A stretch of 64,000 bases of DNA from assembly GCA_963831005.1 (NCBI GenBank), contig CAWHOW010000034.1, forward strand, positions 62,001-126,000. Direction: 5' to 3'. The notes beneath the pieces were generated by a model. The model did no database searches. It was not told where the DNA came from and worked only from the letters and a program-made list of their open reading frames with translations. Positions 8,296 through 18,300 of this stretch are shown here, in pieces. The stretch's first letter is position 1, and every line of letters begins with the position of its first letter. A program made the position numbers and the translations under genes. Source of the stretch: CAWHOW01 sp963831005 (lineage in GTDB: Bacteria; Bacteroidota; Bacteroidia; Bacteroidales; CG2-30-32-10).

Positions 8296-9239
8296 TCATT
8301 TAATGTTATTGTGAAATTTATTGCTCATGGCTATTTCATTACTTAATTTTTTGATCTTAACTAAATTTAAACCAAGGTATGCCAGAATTGAAAATACAGC
8401 AAGAACAGATATGATATACGATAACATTAACCATATCGGGGCTTTTGAAACAACATTCCAGATGGCACGGTTCTCTGTTAAAGAAGGCTTGTAAGTAGGA
8501 ATGCCAATTTGCAATTTCTTTTCTGATTCAAATTCACCTAGTTTGTCATCGGTGACTTTTGCAATAAGTTCTATGTTTCCATCTTTATCTCCCGGCACAT
8601 CTTTTGGAAAATCAAACACTGCTTCACCATTATTATCTGTCTGTTCGGATTTGCCTATCTGAAGATTGCCGAAATATCTTTTACAAAAATATTAACCTCT
8701 GCATCTTTAACGAGAGTGGTATCTTTAGCTAAATTTCTTTTGACCAGAATTATGACTTTGTTATTGGTTTTATCAAAATCAATTTTGATCTTAACAGAAT
8801 TATTATGTTGTGAACTTGCTGTAGTATCGGGTTTTTGCTGGGTATATGATTTATTAAAACTCCTGATATATGAAATAACCTTCCATCGTTCTTCTTCTGA
8901 AAGGATATTCTTAAAAGAAGGCATTAAGACTCTGCCTGTAGTAATTTTATAAAATATTTCCCCGTCTGTTTGTTGCTGAAATTCAGCAGATGCAGGATCA
9001 GGTGGTTGAGGGTTTAATGATTTAAGAAAGTTTCCCTGACCCGGATTGCCATGACATGATTGGCAATCTTTGGTAAATAAAGCTTCACCTTCTTTAGTAG
9101 TAGATTCATTAAAGACGATAGGGCTTACTTTGCTTTTTTTGTCTGCGGGCGTTTCCCATTTCTGAGAATAAGAATATTGAATGCAAATAATTGCAAAAAA
9201 GATAAAAGATGTTTTTAAATATGGAATTAACTTCTTCAT
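8296..9239 (-). pseudogene. Membrane-anchored cytochrome c with a single-base frameshift
   Basis: The first part (9239 to 8655, 194 codons) has a signal peptide and a class I heme site C59-Q-S-C62-H63 with the later methionine region (G-R-V-L-M-P-S-F). It then runs into a stop after VNIFVKDISAIFR. The alternate frame continues without a break as F-G-N-L-Q-I-G-K-S-E-Q-T-D through a beta-rich domain to a membrane helix and a stop at 8296. One extra A in the A-run (TTTT on the plus strand, 8679-8682) would give V-K-R-Y-F-G-N-L and join both parts into about 314 codons. Either a recent mutation, a slippage site or a sequencing error. The gene should carry electrons from the NrfD/Fe-S pair to the oxidase. 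Confidence 0.85.
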
Positions 9240-9275
9240 TAGTTAAGTTAGATTTTATATTATTTCCATGTTTTG

Positions 9276-10583
9276 TTAATCATCCCCATTCTCAATACCT
9301 GCTATTTCTTTAATTGGAATTATGGGAAATATTTTTGATAATACTGTAATTATAATCAATGTAAGAATAATAGATGCCAGTGTTATTGCCGTTTCTATTA
9401 AGGTAGGACTGTAAAATTTGAAGTTCGCCGGAACGTTCTGAATAGGCAAATAAGGATGTTCCATAGTTGGAACAATAATGATCAATCTTTTGAACCAACC
9501 TCCAATCAATACAAATAATGCAATGATCAGCATGGGCAAAGGCTTTCTTGCTTTCTTAAATAATAGAATTATTATAGGCAATATTAATCCGAGTAATTGA
9601 ACAGCCCAGAATAATATTGCATTCTCACCTGCAAACATATCAGTTAAATGAACTGCATCAAACTTTTTCATTTTATATCCGGGAACCAAGAATTCGTTCA
9701 AATTAAAGTAAAGATATACTAATGAAAGCAACACAAGCAGTTTCCCCATTTTATCAAAATGCATATCGGTTATATAGTCTTTAAGCTTATAGCTTTTTCT
9801 GAAGAAATACATAGCGATAATTACAGCGGCACATCCGCATACAAATGCTCCTGTTACAAAGTATGGACCGAATATAGTGCTGTCCCAACCCGTTCGTGAA
9901 GTAGCTGCAAATAGCCATGAAGTTACAGTATGAATACCTAAAGCAACAGGAATGATAAGCACTAATAATATTTTCATTGACTTATTGACTATTTTTTCCT
10001 GTTCAGGAGTTCCCTGCCATCCCAGAGATAGAACCTTATATAGCTTGCGCAACCATTTTGGAGATGTATCATGTTTTTCACTGCATATCTTTAAGTCAGG
10101 AAGTAAAGGAAAATATAAAAGTAAGGCACTTATCAAAACATAGGTCGTGACCACTGTAACATCCCATAGAATGGGAGATTGAATCCTTCCGTAAAAGAAA
10201 AGATATAACAGCCTATCTGGTCTTCCCATATCAGAAATGATTACCAGTCCTGCAACTGTAGCAAATGCCAATGCAATAATTTCTGCAATGCGTGTTAAAG
10301 GAGCCGCCCATTTTATTTTAAGTAATCCCAATACAGCACTGATCAACATTCCTACAAGGCTTGTTGCAACAAAGAAAACGAAATTGGCTATATACATCCC
10401 CCACGACACATAATCTCTTATTCCGGCAACGCCAAGTCCTTCCCTTAACTGAATAGTATAAGCGTAGATGCATACAGCAAACGAAACAAGCAGGAATGTC
10501 ATCCATAATTTAAACCCTTTATTGAATCGTATTGGCTTTAATAAGTCGGCAGTTACTTTATCCAGATTAGAGTTTTCGCTCAT
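9276..10583 (-). CDS. NrfD/PsrC-family membrane protein (quinol-side subunit, ActC-like)
   Basis: A 435-residue integral membrane protein with about ten helices and no cofactor motif. NrfD-family proteins bind quinol in the membrane and pass electrons to a periplasmic Fe-S partner. In alternative complex III the homologues ActC and ActF serve this role. Here it follows the Fe-S gene by 7 bases and precedes a cytochrome c by 36 bases. The probable role is quinol oxidation feeding the caa3 oxidase. The family assignment is from overall hydrophobic pattern and neighbours; the link to oxidase is inference. Confidence 0.85.
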   Translation of the reverse strand: MSENSNLDKVTADLLKPIRFNKGFKLWMTFLLVSFAVCIYAYTIQLREGLGVAGIRDYVSWGMYIANFVFFVATSLVGMLISAVLGLLKIKWAAPLTRIAEIIALAFATVAGLVIISDMGRPDRLLYLFFYGRIQSPILWDVTVVTTYVLISALLLYFPLLPDLKICSEKHDTSPKWLRKLYKVLSLGWQGTPEQEKIVNKSMKILLVLIIPVALGIHTVTSWLFAATSRTGWDSTIFGPYFVTGAFVCGCAAVIIAMYFFRKSYKLKDYITDMHFDKMGKLLVLLSLVYLYFNLNEFLVPGYKMKKFDAVHLTDMFAGENAILFWAVQLLGLILPIIILLFKKARKPLPMLIIALFVLIGGWFKRLIIIVPTMEHPYLPIQNVPANFKFYSPTLIETAITLASIILTLIIITVLSKIFPIIPIKEIAGIENGDD

Positions 10584-10590
10584 ATTCAGT

Positions 10591-11562
10591 TTAAATATTA
10601 TTGTCTTTTATAGATTCCTTAGCTTCCGGTTTATCTTTATCCTGGAATGGATAAGATTTATTCTTAGCAGGCAAATAATAAACGCGGGGCTTAGTGCCTA
10701 ATTCAGCCATCAGCCTGTATCCTGCATTTTCTTCAAGCAGCTTTGCAAGTCTTACTGTCTCTTTGGTTGTTCCGTTTGTAACCGCATCTTCATTTTCATC
10801 ACCAAAGTAATAAACCCCATTCGGACAGGCAGAAACACAATATGGCAGTTTCCCTTCTCTAAGCCTGTCTGCACTCATTAAGCATTTAGTAATAGTTCCT
10901 TTTTTTTCAGGAAGATTTAATTCCACATCATAAATCTTTCCTTCATCTTCCTTCTCCATTTTAGGACTTGTCCATTGAAACATCCTTGCACTATATGGAC
11001 AAGCGGCAATACAGAAACGGCAACCTATACATCTTTCATTATCTATTAAAACAGGTCCATCAGGTCTTTTAAACGTAGCATCAACTGGGCATACTGCAAC
11101 GCAAGGGGGATTATCGCAATGCTGGCAGGGCTTAGGCATATAATAGGGTGGCGTGTGCTCCGATTCTTCCATCTTAAGCACATTGATATGGCATTGTTCT
11201 GGCCTTAAATGATGAGCTCCTATACAGGCCCCCATGCATTTTCTTGCATTACGGCATTTTGAAAGGTCTATCACCCACACCCAGCGCTTACCGGCAATTC
11301 CTTCTCTTCCGCGTTTCTGCAATTCAGTTAGGTTAGCAGGAACTGATTTAGCGGATTTGATAATATCATTTTTATCAATCTCTATCAGTTCATTGTTTTG
11401 TGTAAGAACTTTTATCCTGTCGCCTTGTTTTTTCTTTTTCTGGTAAGAATACCCTGCAAAGATAGCCGAGCCGGCAAGTACTGTACCTGCACCAACCAAT
11501 CCCATTTGCTGAATAAAATCTCTTCTTGACTTCTTTTTAGGCTTTTCTTCGTTATTATCCAT
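10591..11562 (-). CDS. Tat-exported 4Fe-4S ferredoxin-type protein (NrfC/PsrB/ActB2-like)
   Basis: 323 residues. The N-terminus has a twin-arginine signal (S-R-R-D-F-I then a hydrophobic stretch G-L-V-G-A-G-T-V-L-A), so it is exported folded. Four cysteine groups follow: C-x6-C-x3-C (C-R-N-A-R-K-C-M-G-A-C), C-Q-H-C-x4-C-x3-C-P, C-x2-C-x3-C-P and C-x14-C-x3-C-P. This is the four-cluster layout of NrfC/PsrB subunits. It is the first gene of the respiratory cluster and pairs with the NrfD protein. There is no molybdopterin catalytic subunit beside it, which suggests the pair passes electrons from quinol to cytochrome c. Confidence 0.88.
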   Translation of the reverse strand: MDNNEEKPKKKSRRDFIQQMGLVGAGTVLAGSAIFAGYSYQKKKKQGDRIKVLTQNNELIEIDKNDIIKSAKSVPANLTELQKRGREGIAGKRWVWVIDLSKCRNARKCMGACIGAHHLRPEQCHINVLKMEESEHTPPYYMPKPCQHCDNPPCVAVCPVDATFKRPDGPVLIDNERCIGCRFCIAACPYSARMFQWTSPKMEKEDEGKIYDVELNLPEKKGTITKCLMSADRLREGKLPYCVSACPNGVYYFGDENEDAVTNGTTKETVRLAKLLEENAGYRLMAELGTKPRVYYLPAKNKSYPFQDKDKPEAKESIKDNNI

Positions 11563-11865
11563 TAATAATTATGCTTTATTGAAATTTTCCTAAAAAATGC
11601 AGGGTAAAGATATAAAATATAAAAATGAAAAACCATAATTATAAATTATGATACAATTTTTTGATAAAAATATAGGTAGTTAATACCGGCGAGGTTAAGA
11701 AAGAATTAAAATTAAATTAAGAAAGGATTAAATACTGATTTTGAATATTAATATTCATTGCAATATTGTGTTATTCCATATTCGATTGACACATATTCAT
11801 TACAGAACGAGTTCAACCTATGACTCGTCTAGTAAAAAATAATAAGATTTGAAGGTAACGAAAAG
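11563..11865. other. AT-rich intergenic region, leader of the respiratory cluster
   Basis: About 300 bases of low-GC spacer between gcvH and the Fe-S gene. It should contain the promoter of the respiratory operon. I see no conserved hairpin or tandem array here. Confidence 0.4.
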
Positions 11866-12246
11866 TTAATGTTCAGTAAGCTCTTTATATTTTTCAGGAG
11901 ACAAAAGCTCGTTGATTTCATCAGGCTTACTTATTTTTATCTTAACTACCCAACCTTTATCATAAGGATCTTTATTTATAAGTTCTGGATTGGATTCAAG
12001 AGAAGAATTAAATTCTAAAATTTCACCGGTAACTGGCATGAACATATCGGAAACTGTTTTAACTGCTTCAATTGTTCCAAAGGCTTCTTCTTTATCAATA
12101 ACCTCGCCAACTGTTTCAACTTCAACAAATACAACATCACCAAGTTCGTTTTGAGCAAAATCGGTAACTCCAATATAGCCTTCATTGCCTTCCACCTTCA
12201 GCCATTCGTGATCTTTTGTGTACTTTAAGTTTTCAGGAACTTTCAT
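11866..12246 (-). CDS. gcvH: Glycine cleavage system H protein
   Basis: A 126-residue lipoyl carrier that shuttles the aminomethyl group between the P, T and L proteins of glycine decarboxylase. The lipoylation site is K63 in E-A-V-K63-T-V-S, preceded by the family stretch G-x-x-F-G-T-I-E. The N-terminus Y-T-K-D-H-E-W is typical. Full length. It lies 138 bases downstream of sprA on the same strand; gcvP and gcvT are not in the window. Confidence 0.96.
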   Translation of the reverse strand: MKVPENLKYTKDHEWLKVEGNEGYIGVTDFAQNELGDVVFVEVETVGEVIDKEEAFGTIEAVKTVSDMFMPVTGEILEFNSSLESNPELINKDPYDKGWVVKIKISKPDEINELLSPEKYKELTEH

Positions 12247-12384
12247 TTTAAATTGATTTAATTATGTGGATTCAAAAATACATTTTTTTTAATTCAAATA
12301 ATCATTTGAAGCATTAATATTTTTTCTGAATAAAAATAAGGTAGAGGCATAGTTAGCACAGATTATAAATTTAAAAAGTTGAAT

Positions 12385-15300
12385 TTATTGCGACAGAGAA
12401 AATCTGAGGCTTATGCCTGCATTGGTATTAGAGTTTGGGAATTGAGATGAAACAAACGGGTTGTTAATAATTTTATCGAAGAAAAGCTTAATAGTGAATT
12501 TCTGGCTTATCATGTAGTCGGCAGAAACATTTATAGAAATAATTCGCTGCCCGGAAGATATTTCATTAACATCCTGAACCAGTTCTCGCAGCACGGTTTT
12601 ATTTGTTTTAAATGAGACGTCAGATTTCAGGTTAACATCGCTCTTTAATTTTTTTGTTTTCCCATTACCAAGTTTTAAAGGTAAAACAACATTTTTAATT
12701 CTGTAACCCAGTCCGATAATATATTCATTGCTAGTTATCTCAGTTAGCTGGTTATTGTCAAAGCAAAGAGAAAGGTTGCGTGTTTTGTTAATTTTAAAAT
12801 CAGATAGAATACTATTGTTCCAAGTCATGTCTACTCCAATTAGCGGGCTAAATTGCTCTGCAATAGTTACAGCATCAATTTGATACTGTGATATATAATT
12901 ATTACTAAGGGGGTCTCTTGATACTGGCCATCCATCCCCGTTATCATCATCGTACAAAAGATTTGATGCAAATGCACCGACGTTATATGTCGATTTATAT
13001 GAATTGCTTAATGTTATCGTTTTAAAGTAATCCTTTATAAATGGAATCTTTGTCAGTCCGTCATAATTAATTTTCCAATTAGGCAAGGGAAGATCACTCC
13101 ATGATAATTTTTCAGAAAAAGGACTTAGTGATATTGTATTGGGGTTTTTATCTTCATATGCGGCAAGAAAAGCAGGTAGCATTACGTCCTGAGATGTTGG
13201 TCCATAACCAACAGGAAATTTTTTGCCAGAAGCAGAATCTATAAAAGTTTGACTGCCGTTTGCTATCCAGTTTTTATTTTTATAAGCCAGCCTCCATGCA
13301 ACTGTTTGCAGGTATGTTTGGAATTTAGCAAAGACTGCATTTGAATTAGTTGTTTTGTTATCCACAGAAAATGCTGTTTTAAAAGACAAGATTGATACAC
13401 TGTATGCACCTGTTTCCGCTGGATTATAACTCATATACTTTAAGGAGTCACTATTCCATTTATAATACTCAGAATGGTTATCAGAAAATGTTCTGGTCGC
13501 TGATAATTCTATTAGTAATTTGCTCACGGGTTCAATCGTTGCACGCGCAGTGAAGGTTTGACTATATTTGTTCTGATATGGAGTATTCATTGAAGAATCG
13601 GTCGAAAGAAAAGAAGTATTATTTCCAAATCGAGGTCTTATATCTTTTTGGTCACCAAAAACGAATCCCGGTCCTGGATATTTTCCGGTTGGATCCAATC
13701 CAATAAATTCCGGAGTTAACATATATCCCGGAACAAAAGTTCCATTTCCCTGAGAATAAGAACAAGAAACATTTTTAAGCATCATCAGGAATTTAAGTAC
13801 ATTATCTTTTATTTCTTTTACAACGTCAACCTTGGTTGTATCTGTCTGGGTACTGTCAGATTTAGTTTTGGAATTTTTATTAATGCTTTTAGAAGTGTTT
13901 TTACTAATATTCTTGTCAGGAATCTTATTATTAGTTTGGTTTGAAGAATTGGAATTAGATGATTTTTGCTGATTCAATTTTTTTAAATAATCCACTTTAT
14001 TGTACAAATTAATAAAGTTAAAGGTTCCATTTATTTGTTTATTATTTGTGTTTTCGATAGTATTTCCCAAAGATAATGCTGAAAGCGGTGCCCCAGTCCA
14101 AATGTATCCTGCACTATATTTTGCAGATGCCGTGACCCAGTTAAGCCACGAAATTTTATTAATAGGAATGTTATAGTTTACATTTAAAGTATGATTATAA
14201 TTGGTCATACGACCAAAATCCTTTATATTATTCCAAATAGAATCCCTTTTTTCATTATTGTCAATTCTACCTTGCGGCTCATCAATTCTGGCATCGGCAT
14301 TGGCTGTGAAATCCATGTTTAAATTTTTTGTAAAGTCGAACTTTAGCCCATAATCTCTTGTCCATGTAAACGATTTTACAAAAGTCGTATCAATAATAAT
14401 ATTTGCATCAGTCAGATTTCTTAATTTTTCCTCTGAATAAAGCCTGTCCATATCGGTTCGGAACGTCAACGTTTTAGGCATCAGATAGAAATTAAAATCC
14501 TTTAATAGTTTTAAAGGACCATAGGATAAAAATTTAACCTTTGATAATGGAGTATAATTTTTGGGATTGTTATTAAAATTATATCCAATGGCTCCAAAAT
14601 ATTCTTTTGATAGTTGATGTTCAATATCAATATCGCTATGATCCTTTTGCTTATATGAATAGGTGAAATCAAAATTCTCTATATCATAGAAATGTGATTT
14701 TGAAGAAGTCTTTGTTTTGTTTTTCTTAACATTGATAAAGTTGATGCTTTTCATTGTTGTCTTGTCCTGGCAAATTGATTTAACCGAATCTTTTTGAGTT
14801 TTATTTGTATACGAATTTAAATCGTCTTTGAAGAGCACATCTGGATCCAACGGGTCATATTGTGGATTGCTTATTATTTGAGAATAATCGAAATGCATTG
14901 GTATTTTTATCCCTGTTTTTTCAGGAAGGAATTTGCCTAATTCAAGACTGGTGGCAAATTCATACTGCATAGTAGTTGCCTTTGAAAGATCATTAATTTT
15001 ATCTTCAATACCTCCAAACCCGGGTGTGACAATCTTCCCCGCAAGTGTTGCGGTCCCCAGATCCGCTAACGTAACATTGGCAGTCGATGTCGCAGCCCAT
15101 CCACCTTTCTTATTAAAATCTGTTAAGCGCAATTCATCAACCCAAAGTACAGCGCATTTAGATTGTCCGTCATCATTAGGATGCAATGAAGATTTCTTTG
15201 GATTTCTGATTCCAATCATAATCACTTCAACTGCGCTGAGAGTTGGCGTACCCATAACGGTAATCTTTCTTCCGTGATCATATGTAACATATGGTGTAGT

Positions 15301-18300
15301 AAGAGAAACACTTGAGCCAGAAGTTCGCATTTGGGTATTTCTAGCCATTTTAGCATTTTCTAATATACTCAGGGTAATATCGAACATATTCGAATCTGGC
15401 CAAATTGCACTAACATTAGTGGCCGATGTACCCCATGGCGTTGGAGTTAAAGGAATTTCATATTCATAATAGTTTTGTGTAAAGTCCGTTCCCAATCTTA
15501 AAAATATTGTTAAATCTCCTTTGTTTAAAGGTTCCGTCGAACCAGCTTCTTCATGAACAAACATGTCTAGGTTCTTGTACTGTCGCATATCAAAATCACA
15601 GGTTTTATAAACAGCACGGGAATCACCGTCTAACAGATTGCAAACGGTTATTGACAATGATTGCTCATTTAACTTTTGTAAATTAGTGGTTTCTAAATTT
15701 ACTTCCTGCTGAATTCCCGGAGGCATAACATAAGGAACGGGAGTCCTTTTACCGTTTTCAAAAATATTTACAACGGATAAATCAAATGTTGTATTGCTTA
15801 CATTATCATTCGGAATATATTCTCCCGGAGTAAGAAGTGAATAATCATATTTTCTCCAGTCACCTCTTACAAGGTCAAGTGTTGCAAAACGGAGTACCGT
15901 ATTTTCTGTAAAACCTTTCAGGTACATTCGCATAAAACCTATTGATTTAAAGTCCTGTATACCACCAACTGCTCGAGAATAACTTTCAATAGGTATTTTA
16001 AACTGATACCATTTTACAGTTTGTGTTCCATTAGGAACAGGCACTCCTGTAGCTTCAAACATGTCAGTTATAAAATTTTGTCCGACAACCATTTTACTTG
16101 GAGTCAATTTAACCAAATATTCAAAATAGCTTTCTGATTGATTAATCGTATTATCATGGTTTATATCTTCTCCATCAGGAATTGTTGTAGCCTGAACAGG
16201 GTATGATTCGACGTCTGCGCCAGGAGTAGCCTGTCCGCTTGCAACAGAATTGCCTTCCAACCCGTTGAACTTTCTATACCTGTCAAGAATACTCACATTA
16301 TTATTATCATAATCTGTTCCTCGGAAATAATGATAATCGTCGGAAGAAGGATCTGCATTTGCTTCCTGTACAGCCTGAGCCGTTGAGCTTGAACTGCAAA
16401 GTGCATTTACTTTTTGAACAAAAGGTGAGAAGAAAGATTTTTCATCCGCATCGCCTAAACCATCAATTCCAATATCCTGATATTGGCGTGAATTTGGATC
16501 ATTGGCAAAGGAATTTGTCAATGCCTGCAATGTTGGAACTCTTCCCCAAATGGTAGTATCAACATTAGTTACTGTTGAGGTTGTTGGTAATCCATTTTCA
16601 AAACTGTTTTGTCCGTCACGGAGAACATCTTCAGAAAGATTGCCAAGGTCGAAATATAGATCGCCTCCATTCACTAACTGGTGAAAATTTTGTTCATCAG
16701 TACCCGTACCTGGATTTGCAAACGGATCCATCAGCCAGAATTGAATATATTGAACATTAGTAGCTTCAAAATCGGTAGTTTCAATACTTCTCATCATGCC
16801 ACCCCATCTTGATACCGGATTATTTAAAGTTCCGTCTGGAGCAACACCACTGGAATATGCAGAGGGAGCAGCATCATAATTATATGCCCCTCTTTGTTCA
16901 GGATAAAATGCTATATTGAGTACGGGTATTGGAGTTGGCACTCCGTCAGGGTTTTCTTCATTGGGAAATACTTCATTTTGCAATACCTGTCTTGTAAAAT
17001 TATTAGACTGATCATTTTTAGTAATATTTGATGGTGTCAGGTTATTGGATACTTGAAATAAGGGGTCAATCACATACCAGCAAAATCTTGCTGCATTAAA
17101 CCTGTACGCCAAATTTGTATTTGGAGCACTTTCGGGAAATACAGTAGGAGCCTGTCCTTGCGGAGTGCTTGCAATATGCCAGGAACCAACATTCCTTAAA
17201 TCAATAGTAGATATGCTACCCTCAAAGTCATCAATATAAGCAGTCCCTGATTTACCAATTGCTCTTGCATGGCCTGGGATCAAATCGGCAAATTCGCCGG
17301 AAACACCAACTTTTGAAATGGCCTTGGTATGATAAAAGGGAAGTTCATTTAGCATTTTAGTAATAAAGGGAGATTCTTTTTGGTAATTGCCGTTAAATCC
17401 CCAAATAGTATTAGAAATAGGCTCATCTCCGTAATTCACTTTTTGTGTAATGGGTTTTTCTGTAAGATTAAGAATGGTGGCACCAAGAGTCAGGTTTTTA
17501 TTTACTGCCTCATCAATATGAGTACCCATTAATGTTTTGGTTTGTATATTAAAAAGAGAATTATTCTCCAAAGTAATCTGAATTGGCGTTCCAGAATTCA
17601 AGATGCCTTCATTTAATATTTTAACTCTTCCTAATGTATAATCAACAGTATAATCAACATTTTCTGTAAGCAATATACCGCCAGCAGTGACTTTAACAGA
17701 ACCCTGAGGGACATTCATTGCATTCAGTGATATTTCAGAACCGCCAGCAGATTTATACATTCCTTGAATTGTAAATCTGTTTTTATCTGGATATTGCTGA
17801 GCCTCTGTTTTAGTCAGCGTATATAGGGAATCATAACAATATTTATCAGCAAGGGTATTATCATTAAATTTCGCTCGCAAATCACTCCCGAATGGTTCCA
17901 GTACAGGGAAATAGATCCGACCATTTGATGACTGGATTGTCCCGCCAGAAATTGCCGCACCATCAATAAAATCAAATACTCCATCTGGTTCAGGATCCAT
18001 CTCAATATCAAGGTTGTCACAATTTAACAACCGAATAATTGGCAGGCCCTTCACATTGTTATTTCCTTCTGCAAAGTATCCCATTGGTACTCCGGTTTGC
18101 TCATTAGTATAAAGAACGTCAAGTCTGAAATCTTCTTTATTAATTTGATATCCTCCAACAGAATAAACATTCTTCATCATAAGATTCCATATAGGTATCC
18201 TCGTATTTAATTGTGAACTTTTCAAAAGTTTTACAACTAAAGCGTTTGGACTGGCAATACTTGTAGACAAATCCCCCACCTGATATATGGTAGTGTCGCC

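Noticed and set aside
11866..12246. GcvH as a lipoate-binding partner (LbpA) of the Hdr-like operon
   Set aside because: The sequence is a classical GcvH and lies over 20 kb from the Hdr genes, next to sprA. No sHdr-specific feature was seen.
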